A stretch of DNA of 5,978 bases from DATFXF01 sp035258565 (GTDB lineage: Bacteria > Acidobacteriota > Terriglobia > Acidiferrales > UBA7541). Position 1 is the first letter of the stretch, and each line of letters opens with the position of its first letter. Shown piece after piece: positions 1 through 5,605 of the stretch. A program made the position numbers and the translations under genes. The notes beneath the pieces are model-generated. The model was not told the DNA's origin, made no database searches, and saw only the letters and a list, made by a program, of their open reading frames with translations. The stretch is from positions 1-5,978 of the forward strand of contig DATFXF010000355.1 of the NCBI GenBank assembly GCA_035258565.1, given 5' to 3'.

Positions 1-2
1 AC

Positions 3-1178
3 CTGTTTGGCAATGCGCGGAGTAGCCCACCGTTCGAACAGGCGTTGTTCAACGCGATAGGCGATATACTGCCCAATGTGCCACCCCCGACGACGGTGAC
101 CACTACGGCGACCTTGAACAACGGAGACCTTGGTGGACCGTTTATAATCTTCGACCGGCATTTCCAAACACCCCTCGTTCAATCGTGGAATCTTGGCGTG
201 CAGCAGGAGGTGTTTCCGTCGGTGACCGTGGAGGTAAACTACGTGGGCCAGCACGCAACGCACCTCTTCCGCGACGTGGATGGGAATCCACCGCAGCCGG
301 CAAAAATAGCTGCGTTGATCGCCGCAGGCAGAAATCCAGCGAGCTTGCAGGGTCAAGCTCTGCGGTTCAGTTTATCAACGGTTAATAACACGGCTTTGTT
401 TGAACCCCTGGTACAGGAATCGGTTGCCAGCGGCATCTATCATGGGCTGCAGCTCGGTGTTACGAAAAGGTTCTCCCACGGCCTCCAGATTCAGGGGTCG
501 TACACGTATTCGCACGCGATCGATAACGGCTCCGATCCCATCGATCCAACCGCCGGGAATCGGGGGCTGCCCCGCAACTCGTTCAACCTGGGTCCGGAGC
601 GGGGCAACTCCGATTTCGATATTCGCCATCGGGCGGTCATCAACTACATTTACGAACTGCCGGTTGGAAAAGGCAAGGCGCACGTGAGCGGCGGTGCGAT
701 GGGCCGTGTGCTCGAGGGGTGGCAGGTCTCAGGCATCATGATTTTCTCTGGTGGCTTGCCCTATGACATCTTTGGGAACCGAGACGACCAGCACACAGGA
801 CTCAGCGACCGCGTGAATTTGATTGGGGACCCATCGAACCATCCGCCGGGCACAGACAAGACACATACCGGCCCCGCACGCTCTTCCTTTCAACTGGCAG
901 CGTTTGGAACGGTGCCCAATTTGACTCGGAACAAGTTCTTCGGTCCGGGCCAGAACAACTTTGACGTGGTTCTGCAGAAAACGACTTCTTTTACCGAGCG
1001 ATTTAAACTGGTTCTTCGGTTTGAATCCTACAACCTCTTCAACCGCGTCTACTTTGGCCAGCCGGGAAACCTGTTCCAGAACGCAGGCACTTTCGGGGTT
1101 TCCTCCACGCAAGTGGGCCGGCCGGACGGGACCTCAGGCGCGCGGCAGCTTCAGGTCGCGGCCAAGATACACTTCTAG
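3..1178 (+). CDS. TonB-dependent receptor, Oar-like (C-terminal part, 5' truncated by window edge)
   Basis: This is the last 391 codons of a large outer-membrane receptor. The frame is open to the left window edge, so the real start lies outside; the TTG at 45 is only an internal codon. Oar-like receptors are usually about 1000 residues, with an N-terminal carboxypeptidase-regulatory-like domain and plug that are missing here. What remains is beta-barrel sequence with phrases typical of the acidobacterial family: VQSWNLGVQQEV, VEVNYVGQHATHL, YHGLQLGVTKRFSHGLQ, GSYTYSHAIDN, DFDIRHRAVINYIYELPVG, LEGWQVSGI and RFESYNLFNRVYFGQPGN. The chain ends in KIHF-stop; a terminal aromatic residue is the usual signal for BAM-dependent outer-membrane insertion. 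The family is thought to take up large or complexed nutrients using TonB energy, but the ligand cannot be inferred. The codon mix looks somewhat less GC-rich than in the genes to the right. A strong terminator lies about 40 bp after the stop, so this is the last gene of its transcript. Family confidence is high; substrate unknown. Confidence 0.88.
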   Translation: MFGNARSSPPFEQALFNAIGDILPNVPPPTTVTTTATLNNGDLGGPFIIFDRHFQTPLVQSWNLGVQQEVFPSVTVEVNYVGQHATHLFRDVDGNPPQPAKIAALIAAGRNPASLQGQALRFSLSTVNNTALFEPLVQESVASGIYHGLQLGVTKRFSHGLQIQGSYTYSHAIDNGSDPIDPTAGNRGLPRNSFNLGPERGNSDFDIRHRAVINYIYELPVGKGKAHVSGGAMGRVLEGWQVSGIMIFSGGLPYDIFGNRDDQHTGLSDRVNLIGDPSNHPPGTDKTHTGPARSSFQLAAFGTVPNLTRNKFFGPGQNNFDVVLQKTTSFTERFKLVLRFESYNLFNRVYFGQPGNLFQNAGTFGVSSTQVGRPDGTSGARQLQVAAKIHF

Positions 1179-1215
1179 AGTGTTCTAGAATAAAAGTTAG
1201 ACTAGACTTGGTTGA

Positions 1216-1246
1216 GCGGCCCGATCTTCTCGGGCCGCCCTTTCTT
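1216..1246 (+). terminator. Rho-independent terminator of the TonB-receptor gene
   Basis: A perfect 9-bp GC-rich stem (GCGGCCCGA / TCGGGCCGC, 1216-1224 and 1230-1238) with a 5-base TCTTC loop is followed by CCTTTCTT. It starts 37 bp after the receptor stop codon. The T tract is short and interrupted, but stem strength and position fit an intrinsic terminator on the + strand. Confidence 0.8.
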
Positions 1247-1439
1247 GGCAGAGGGCACGCCGGCTAAGGTAACGGGTGTCGTTCACCCAGAAGCAGCTCC
1301 GGTTGCGGTTAGGACGCTCTATCCTTTCCGACGGTCCGAAAATCTCTGCGGGAGTCCGGCAACGAAGCCGACTACCCTAGTAGCAGCTAGCTAAACAACT
1401 CCCCGTTTTTGTTTTGCCGAACGTAGATGATTACGTTTC
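1247..1439. other. Non-coding spacer between convergent genes; weak hairpins only
   Basis: This spacer separates the receptor terminator from the PadR stop codon. No convincing gene was seen. It holds an imperfect hairpin at 1350-1377 (GGG, GTC and GGC pairing with GCC, GAC and CCC around AACGAA, with a bulged C and unpaired A/TA). Read on the minus strand, this is followed about 7 bases later by TTTT and could weakly terminate the Cdd1-PadR transcript. A second small hairpin, AACGTA / TACGTT (1420-1425, 1432-1437), sits directly behind the PadR stop but has no U run on the minus strand. I could not match the stretch to a known riboswitch or small RNA. Confidence 0.4.
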
Positions 1440-2105
1440 TTACTGCGCGTATTGAGGCTTGCGCGCCGGCCCCCGAAGGGGCAATTCACGCTCGACTCGC
1501 TCGAGCCACTCTAACTCCGTCTCGAATTGTTCGATCATCAAGCTCACCATCCACACGGCTTCGTGATAGGGATGGCCGACCTCCTCCAGGATTGCTCGAA
1601 GCGTTTCCTTTTCCCGCGCCTTCTCTCTCTCCAGAAATTGCCGGCGCCTCTTCAGTTGTTTCTCGAAGACGCCCGGCCGTGCCTGCCAGGAAAGCGCCAT
1701 CCACGTCAGGAACGCCGGACGCTCCCGCTCGGTCGCCCAATCCTCATCTTCGAGTGCATCCGCCAGCGCCGGGCGGCCCCTCCGAGTGGTCGCATATACC
1801 TGGCGGTCGGGTCCCGCCGCAGGCGCATTGCTCTTCGCTCGGCGGACGAGACCCAGCCGCGCCAGCTTCTCCACCGAGTAATAGACTTGCGGCCGCGAAA
1901 TGCCTGCCCAGTCTCGCACCTCGCGTCGCTCCAGTTCCGCATTGGCCTGGTAGCCGTGCATCGGCTGCTCCGCGAGTAGGCTGAGCAGCACCAGGTCGGG
2001 CGTCGTCAGCCTCCGTCGCCTGCCGGCACGCTCGAACGACCTTTCCCCGTCCTTGCGAGGAACCGCATGCGGCGAGAAACCCCTGGTTCGCTTATCTTGT
2101 TGCAT
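1440..2105 (-). CDS. PadR family transcriptional regulator
   Basis: A 221-residue DNA-binding regulator. The winged helix-turn-helix spans roughly residues 34-108. Its diagnostic PadR features are TTPDLVLLSLLAEQPMHGYQ (34-53), the recognition region SRPQVYYSVEKLARLGLV (70-87) and the wing RQVYATTRRGRPAL (101-114). The C-terminal half (about 130-208) is rich in E, R, K and L and is predicted helical, as expected for the PadR dimerisation domain (Vir_act_alpha_C type), which normally forms a two-helix coiled coil. The start is ATG at 2105, with AAAGG six bases upstream; the next Met (residue 49) lies inside the HTH, so it cannot be the true start. The first ~33 residues are an unusual basic, low-complexity extension. 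The gene overlaps the end of the upstream Cdd1-like gene by 14 bp, so the two are co-transcribed and probably coupled. PadR proteins commonly repress their own operon and a neighbour in response to a small molecule. The nearest candidate operator is the 17-bp palindrome at 2411-2427. The effector is unknown. Confidence 0.9.
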   Translation of the reverse strand: MQQDKRTRGFSPHAVPRKDGERSFERAGRRRRLTTPDLVLLSLLAEQPMHGYQANAELERREVRDWAGISRPQVYYSVEKLARLGLVRRAKSNAPAAGPDRQVYATTRRGRPALADALEDEDWATERERPAFLTWMALSWQARPGVFEKQLKRRRQFLEREKAREKETLRAILEEVGHPYHEAVWMVSLMIEQFETELEWLERVERELPLRGPARKPQYAQ

Positions 2106-2376
2106 CGCGCGCCTTTCGCTTTCTGTTCCAATACCACCATTCGGACTTCTCTCGCTCGAGTCGCGGGTTCCGCGCCTGCGCTATGGCCGCAGAGAACGCA
2201 TCCAGCACGCAGATGTCGTGCCGCTGCCCGGTGCTGCGGTTCAGCCGCCGATAGAGTCTCCGTGGGTGCTCTCGCGCCAACTGCGCGACGCTCGAGATCC
2301 CCAGCTGCTCGAAGTCCCGTAGCATGGCCGCCCCGATGGAGATCAGATCGCCCAGCTTTCTTGTTTCTGTGCCCAT
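2092..2376 (-). CDS. Cdd1-family helix-hairpin-helix protein (small)
   Basis: A 94-residue soluble protein. It resembles the Cdd1 family (the 'pathogenicity locus' domain), small helix-hairpin-helix proteins of unknown role that are sometimes loosely labelled mitomycin-resistance proteins. Visible family features are LGDLISIGAAMLRDFEQLGI (residues 8-27), an HhH-like segment, then VAQLAREHPRRLYRRLNR, the conserved TGQRHDICVLDAFSAAI stretch (about 49-65), and a C-terminal WWYWNRKRKA. HhH motifs usually bind DNA or mediate protein contacts; which applies here is unknown. The ATG at 2376 has a near-perfect Shine-Dalgarno (AAGGAGG, 2383-2389) six bases upstream, which fixes the start. It is the first gene of a minus-strand unit with the PadR regulator (14-bp overlap), and its start lies about 30 bases from the predicted promoter. 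Family call is from pattern recognition; function is open. Confidence 0.8.
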   Translation of the reverse strand: MGTETRKLGDLISIGAAMLRDFEQLGISSVAQLAREHPRRLYRRLNRSTGQRHDICVLDAFSAAIAQARNPRLEREKSEWWYWNRKRKARDATR

Positions 2377-2387
2377 GAAATTCCTCC

Positions 2388-2416
2388 TTGACAGGATCGA
2401 GAGCCTTCGCTAGTCT
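2388..2416 (+). promoter_or_regulatory. Sigma70-type promoter for the VOC gene
   Basis: A perfect -35 box, TTGACA (2388-2393), is followed by a 17-base spacer and a -10 of TAGTCT (2411-2416), which keeps the key T1, A2 and T6. Transcription would start near 2423-2424, about 30 bases before the ATG at 2455. The -10 box forms the left end of the 17-bp palindrome, so a bound repressor would block it. The -35 overlaps, on the opposite strand, the Shine-Dalgarno of the Cdd1-like gene. Confidence 0.6.
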
Positions 2417-2427
2417 AATTTAGACTA
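2411..2427. promoter_or_regulatory. 17-bp perfect palindromic operator, probable PadR binding site
   Basis: TAGTCTAA-T-TTAGACTA is an exact inverted repeat with 8-bp arms and one central base. It lies between the divergently transcribed Cdd1-PadR unit and the VOC gene and covers the predicted -10 elements in both directions. Size and symmetry fit a dimeric winged-helix regulator. PadR as the ligand is an inference from proximity and from the autoregulation common in the family. Confidence 0.65.
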
Positions 2428-2440
2428 CCTGACTGCACAA
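2412..2440 (-). promoter_or_regulatory. Probable promoter for the Cdd1-PadR unit
   Basis: Read on the minus strand, TTGTGC (2440-2435) is followed by a 17-base spacer and TAGACT (2417-2412, four of six -10 consensus bases). The start point would be near 2405, giving a leader of about 29 bases that contains the AAGGAGG ribosome site. The -35 is weak (three of six), so confidence is moderate. The two opposing promoters are interleaved and share the palindrome. Confidence 0.45.
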
Positions 2441-2454
2441 GGAGAAAATCGCCA

Positions 2455-2940
2455 ATGCACACCGCCCTGCCCCTAGCCTCTGCGCTGGTTCTTTCTTGCA
2501 GTCTCCTCTTTGTGCGCGCAAACACGGAGGAGAGGAAATCCATGACCATCAAGCGCATCACCCCGGTCTTGTTCGTGAACGAAATCGAGCCCTGCCTCAA
2601 GTTCTGGACCGACCGCCTTGGTTTCGAGAAAACCGTCGAAGTCCCGGAAGGTGATCGCCTCGGCTTCGTCGTGCTCCAGAAAGACGGCACCGAGCTGATG
2701 TATCAGAGCTATTCGAGCGTGGAGAAGGATCTGCCCGCCATCGCTTCGACGGTGCGCAAGGGACCGACGTTTCTCTACATCGAAGTGGAGAATCTCAATG
2801 CCATCAAGAGCGCGGTGAAGGGCTCGGAATTCTACATGAGCGAGCGCACCACTTTTTACGGCGCACGCGAGATCGGGATCAAGGATCCGGCCGGCCACTA
2901 CATCACCTTCGCCCAATTCAGTTCCCTGCCGCAAGATTAA
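2455..2940 (+). CDS. VOC family protein (glyoxalase/bleomycin-resistance/dioxygenase fold)
   Basis: A single VOC-fold unit of about 130 residues. The core begins TIKRITPVLFVNEIEPCLKF (residues 31-50), continues FWTDRLGFEKTVEVPEGD and ELMYQSY, and ends with the second half-motif PTFLYIEVENLNAIKSAV (104-121) and YGAREIGIKDPAGHYITFAQ (135-154). This is the standard beta-alpha-beta-beta-beta pair, with E110 and the REIGIKDPAGHY strand where metal or ligand residues usually lie. The family includes lyases, dioxygenases and drug-binding proteins, so the reaction cannot be named. The start is uncertain. ATG 2455 is in frame, sits ~30 bases from the predicted transcription start and has AAGGAG (2439-2444); it adds 29 residues with a hydrophobic, signal-peptide-like stretch (LPLASALVLSCSLLFV) and a possible VRA/N cleavage site. 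ATG 2542 gives the usual family N-terminus and has GGAGGAGAGG just upstream. I chose 2455 because of the promoter spacing, but the cytosolic 132-residue form is a real alternative. It is divergent from, and probably controlled by, the PadR unit. Confidence 0.88.
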   Translation: MHTALPLASALVLSCSLLFVRANTEERKSMTIKRITPVLFVNEIEPCLKFWTDRLGFEKTVEVPEGDRLGFVVLQKDGTELMYQSYSSVEKDLPAIASTVRKGPTFLYIEVENLNAIKSAVKGSEFYMSERTTFYGAREIGIKDPAGHYITFAQFSSLPQD

Positions 2941-3058
2941 CCCCCACGTTTCACAAGAGCACGGGTCTCCGTAGGCTGGGGACTGTTGGGGTTTTGACCG
3001 TGTGCAGTTTCTCGACGGGTGCGAATCTGCTCCGAACAAACAGCGCGAACTTCTTTAG

Positions 3059-4135
3059 CTAGCGGTGGAAGTGAGGCAGGACGGCTTCACCGAAAAGCCG
3101 GGCCTGCTCGACCCGATTCTCCCCCCAGATCTCCAGCAAGATATGCGTGCAACCCGCCTGACGATACGTCTCGATGCGGCGGATGCACTCCGCCGGGGTG
3201 CCTGCGATGGGGCAGACCTTCTCCAAAACCTCCTCGGAGACTGCGCTCGCTGCCGCCTTGCGGCCTCCGTGCTCCATGGCCTCGGCAATGGGCTTGATTT
3301 CCTCAAAGCTCAGCCCGGCCTTCTGCAATAGGACATCGGCCGAGCCACGAATGTTTTGGACTTTGTTCGCCAAATACATCGCTCCCATCTCTCGCGCTCC
3401 TTCTTTGGCCTTCGCGGGGTCCTTGTCGATGCTGCCGACGATCACCGAACCGAGATCGAGCTGCGCGGGGTCTCTTTTGGCTTGCCGCGCGCCTTCTTCC
3501 ATGTTCCGGCGCGAGTGTTGGATAAACCCGGGCGTGGTGATGCTGGCGGTCAGCAAGCCGTCGGCATGGGCTCCGGCCATGCGCTGGAGCACGGGGCCGG
3601 TGGCGCCGATGTACAGCGGCACGCCCCCGCGCGGCGCATGCGCGTCGGGCCGTAGAGCGGGAGCGTGGGCGGAGAAAGCCTGACCCTCGTAGTGGACCTC
3701 CTCGCCGCGCAGCATGGCTTGGACGATCTCGATGCTCTCCTTGATGACCGTGGCGGGTCCAACGGTCTCGCCGGTATCTCCCTCCCCGATTTCTTTCATG
3801 AAGATCTTGGAGGCGCCCAGGCCCAAAAGAAAGCGGCCCTCGCCGGCCACTTCTTGCATCACCCGCGCCTCCATGGCGATCTGGACGGGATGGCGGGTGT
3901 AAGGGGAAATGATGCCCCAGCCGATGGTGATCCGTTTGGTTTCACGTGCGATGAGGGCGGCGAGCGAGGTGGACGAACGCGCTTCCATGGAGTGCTTGCG
4001 CCACCAGGGATAGGCCTCCGCCAGCCAGAAGGAGTCAAATCCTGCACCGTCGCACGCCTGAGCCATGCGCAATGTCTCCTCCACCGGCTCCATGCTGAGT
4101 TGCAAGACGCCGATTCGGAACGGGACGTTCGCCAC
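3059..4135 (-). CDS. LLM class (luciferase-like) flavin/F420-dependent oxidoreductase
   Basis: A 358-residue enzyme of the bacterial luciferase-like superfamily (TIM barrel), which uses FMN or the deazaflavin F420. Family landmarks in order: FRIGVLQLSMEPVEETLRMA (6-25); GAGFDSFWLAE (30-40); a strand plus loop ISPYTRHPVQIAMEARVMQE (76-95); GRFLLGLGAS (100-109); VPLYIGATGPVLQRMAGAHADGLL (172-195), the typical cofactor-side segment; and a C-terminal IAGTPAECIRRIETYRQAGCTHIL (310-333). The layout recalls Mer-like and other F420-dependent members, but cofactor choice is not decided by sequence alone. The start is GTG at 4135, with AAGGAG ten bases upstream; the barrel begins within the first ten residues, which supports it. 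It is the last gene of the minus-strand operon, 28 bp after the ketopantoate-reductase-like gene. It could oxidise or reduce an alcohol, aldehyde, ketone or methylene group; the substrate is unknown. Confidence 0.9.
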   Translation of the reverse strand: MANVPFRIGVLQLSMEPVEETLRMAQACDGAGFDSFWLAEAYPWWRKHSMEARSSTSLAALIARETKRITIGWGIISPYTRHPVQIAMEARVMQEVAGEGRFLLGLGASKIFMKEIGEGDTGETVGPATVIKESIEIVQAMLRGEEVHYEGQAFSAHAPALRPDAHAPRGGVPLYIGATGPVLQRMAGAHADGLLTASITTPGFIQHSRRNMEEGARQAKRDPAQLDLGSVIVGSIDKDPAKAKEGAREMGAMYLANKVQNIRGSADVLLQKAGLSFEEIKPIAEAMEHGGRKAAASAVSEEVLEKVCPIAGTPAECIRRIETYRQAGCTHILLEIWGENRVEQARLFGEAVLPHFHR

Positions 4136-4163
4136 TCGCTTCTGTCTCCTTTCCCTGAGGCGA

Positions 4164-5084
4164 TTACGGGTTCGTCCAGGATTGCTCGAGCCCCTTGACC
4201 AGGGCCCACAGGGCTTTATTCAGCGGCGTGGGGACGCCGACCTTCTTGCCCCACTCGACAATGGCACCGTTCATGAAGTCCACTTCGGTCGGGCGCCGCG
4301 CCTCGACGTCCTGAAGCATACTGGCCTTGTGCTTCCCCGGCGCCCGCGCCCCCGCCTGGACCATCTCGCGGGGATCGTGGTCGAGCGTGATGCCCATGGC
4401 CCGCGCCACAGCGATACCCTCTTCGATGAGGGCGTTGAATAATGCGCCGGTCGGCTCGAAGTGAGTAGCTGCAGCGTGATGCAAACCCGTCAGAGCTCCG
4501 ACCGGATTGGTGGAAGAGTTGAAGATCAGCTTCGTCCATTGCGCCCCGCGGGCGTCTTTTAGCCCCAGGGTACGCATCCCGGCTCGCGTGAGGATGGCTG
4601 CCAGCTCTTCGACCATGTGCATCGGCGTGTCGGTGGGTTCGAAAGGGCCAATCCAGGTGTCGCCCGCGATGTCGAAGCCGGTGTGGCCGGGAGCGATCAG
4701 ATGCCCTGCGGGGAAGGTGGTGCCGCGAATTACGAAGCGTACGAACTCAGCAATGATTTCCTCGTTCCCCACGCCATTCTGCACCGAACACACGGCGCTC
4801 TTCTCGTCGAACAGATGCGAGGTCTCGACCATGGCCGTCCGGGTATGGATGCTCTTGGTGGCCAAGATGCCATAGTCACACCGGGGAACCTCCCTAGAGT
4901 TGGTGGTGGCCCGGAGCCTGGCGGTGAAGCTGGCGACACCGGAAACACGCAGGCCGTTGGCCTGGATGGCCTGGATGTGGTCCTTGGCCACGTCGTAGGC
5001 CCACGTCTCGACACCATCCACGCGCGCCAGATGAGCGGCGAACAAGCTGCCTACGGCACCGCAACCGATCACGCAGATTCTCAT
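4164..5084 (-). CDS. Ketopantoate reductase (ApbA/PanE) family dehydrogenase
   Basis: A 306-residue cytosolic NAD(P)H-dependent dehydrogenase with the complete two-domain ApbA/PanE layout. The N-terminal Rossmann fold starts at once with MRICVIGCGAVG (glycine motif G7-x-G9-x-x-G12). Next come LATKSIHT, with K77 where PanE enzymes have a conserved Lys, and QNGVGNEE (102-109), a family hallmark. The C-terminal domain has WTKLIFNSSTNPVGALTG (183-200; K185 is the likely catalytic Lys) and HKASMLQDVEARRPTEVDF (252-270; S255 and E267 match substrate-binding positions), then GVPTPLNKAL. In pantothenate synthesis PanE reduces 2-dehydropantoate to pantoate. Many paralogues act on other 2-oxo or 3-hydroxy acids, and this operon holds no other coenzyme A genes, so a different substrate is possible; hence no gene symbol. 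The ATG start shares its ATGA with the stop of the upstream membrane gene (4-bp overlap), with AAGGAA just before it. Length is normal for the family. Confidence 0.88.
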   Translation of the reverse strand: MRICVIGCGAVGSLFAAHLARVDGVETWAYDVAKDHIQAIQANGLRVSGVASFTARLRATTNSREVPRCDYGILATKSIHTRTAMVETSHLFDEKSAVCSVQNGVGNEEIIAEFVRFVIRGTTFPAGHLIAPGHTGFDIAGDTWIGPFEPTDTPMHMVEELAAILTRAGMRTLGLKDARGAQWTKLIFNSSTNPVGALTGLHHAAATHFEPTGALFNALIEEGIAVARAMGITLDHDPREMVQAGARAPGKHKASMLQDVEARRPTEVDFMNGAIVEWGKKVGVPTPLNKALWALVKGLEQSWTNP

Positions 5085-5605
5085 GCTTCCTTCGCCTCGC
5101 GTTCGGGTGAGCGCGGCTCCGCTCCACCGCCTCGGGCCAACCCCAGTGCCACCGCGGCCAGGGCCAGAGTCACCAGCCCGGAGCCCAGGACCGCTACCGC
5201 TTTGGGAATGGGACCCTGGTTCATCGTTTCGAGCACCACTCCGAGCGGGAAGCTCACTGCGCCCACCACCAACATCGTCGCCAGGTAGAGGCGCTTGCGC
5301 TCGTCAAATCTGACGCGGTCGAAGATGGCACCGAATACGATCAGCAGCATGGCCAGACTCGTCCAGTGCGAATGCACATCCACGTGGCGCACGTAGTTGA
5401 ACTGGGTCTGGGCGAAGGTATCGATTGCCCGATGCGCCTCGGGCATCCTGCGTTCGGCGGCAAGAGCAAACGCACTCGCCAAGGAGGCACCCATTTCGTC
5501 GAGCGCCTGATGCTCAGCGACGAGAGCATACAAGAGGCCGTACCCCATTCCCCAAACGGCCAGTGCCAGCCCGCTCACGAGCAACAGTTTTCTTGGCGCG
5601 CTCAA
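5081..5605 (-). CDS. Small multi-spanning membrane protein with HxH motif, paralogue of upstream gene
   Basis: I do not recognise a named family. The 174-residue protein has about four membrane segments: 7-29 (LLLVSGLALAVWGMGYGLLY), 81-98, 106-125 and 133-157. A soluble helix-rich stretch (31-73) follows the first, and a charged tail ends the chain. Just before the second segment is a histidine cluster, YVRHVDVHSHW (H74, H78, H80), positioned where metal or haem ligands could lie at the membrane face. Residues 61-160 align without gaps to the upstream neighbour's C-terminal 100 residues, including HxH, the ER pair and G-V-x-x-P-x-x-V-x-LE. The start is a TTG at 5605 that overlaps the neighbour's TGA (TTGA); no better start precedes the first membrane segment, since the next Met (residue 20) lies inside it. 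Its own TGA overlaps the ATG of the ketopantoate-reductase-like gene. This tight coupling suggests a shared process or a two-subunit membrane complex with the neighbour. Function unknown. Confidence 0.7.
   Translation of the reverse strand: MSAPRKLLLVSGLALAVWGMGYGLLYALVAEHQALDEMGASLASAFALAAERRMPEAHRAIDTFAQTQFNYVRHVDVHSHWTSLAMLLIVFGAIFDRVRFDERKRLYLATMLVVGAVSFPLGVVLETMNQGPIPKAVAVLGSGLVTLALAAVALGLARGGGAEPRSPEREAKEA

Noticed and set aside
1273..1287. GGGTG/CACCC mini-hairpin in the spacer
   Set aside because: A 5-bp stem is expected by chance and nothing around it suggests an RNA element.
1290..1400. Possible riboswitch or small RNA in the spacer after the receptor terminator
   Set aside because: Compared by eye with cyclic-di-GMP and cobalamin riboswitch cores without a convincing match; also no downstream gene in the right orientation for cis control.
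1420..1437. AACGTA/TACGTT hairpin behind the PadR stop codon
   Set aside because: Short stem, and no U run follows it in the minus direction, so it is not supported as a terminator.
1427..1984. Long open frame on the + strand opposite the PadR gene
   Set aside because: Proline-, serine- and arginine-rich translation without family features; it is the antisense shadow of a clear PadR gene.
2092..2376. Calling the small HhH protein a mitomycin-resistance protein
   Set aside because: That label circulates for the family but no resistance function can be read from the sequence.
2941..3058. Convergent spacer searched for a bidirectional terminator
   Set aside because: Only a 4-bp ACGG/CCGT stem with no T tract was seen; no RNA gene or repeat is evident.
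3665..4198. Open frames on the + strand opposite the LLM oxidoreductase
   Set aside because: No recognisable domain and it is fully covered by a well-supported gene in the other strand; high GC makes such frames frequent.
4617..5288. Open frame of 223 codons on the + strand across the dehydrogenase and membrane genes
   Set aside because: It spans the junction of two well-supported opposite-strand genes and its translation has no family motifs.
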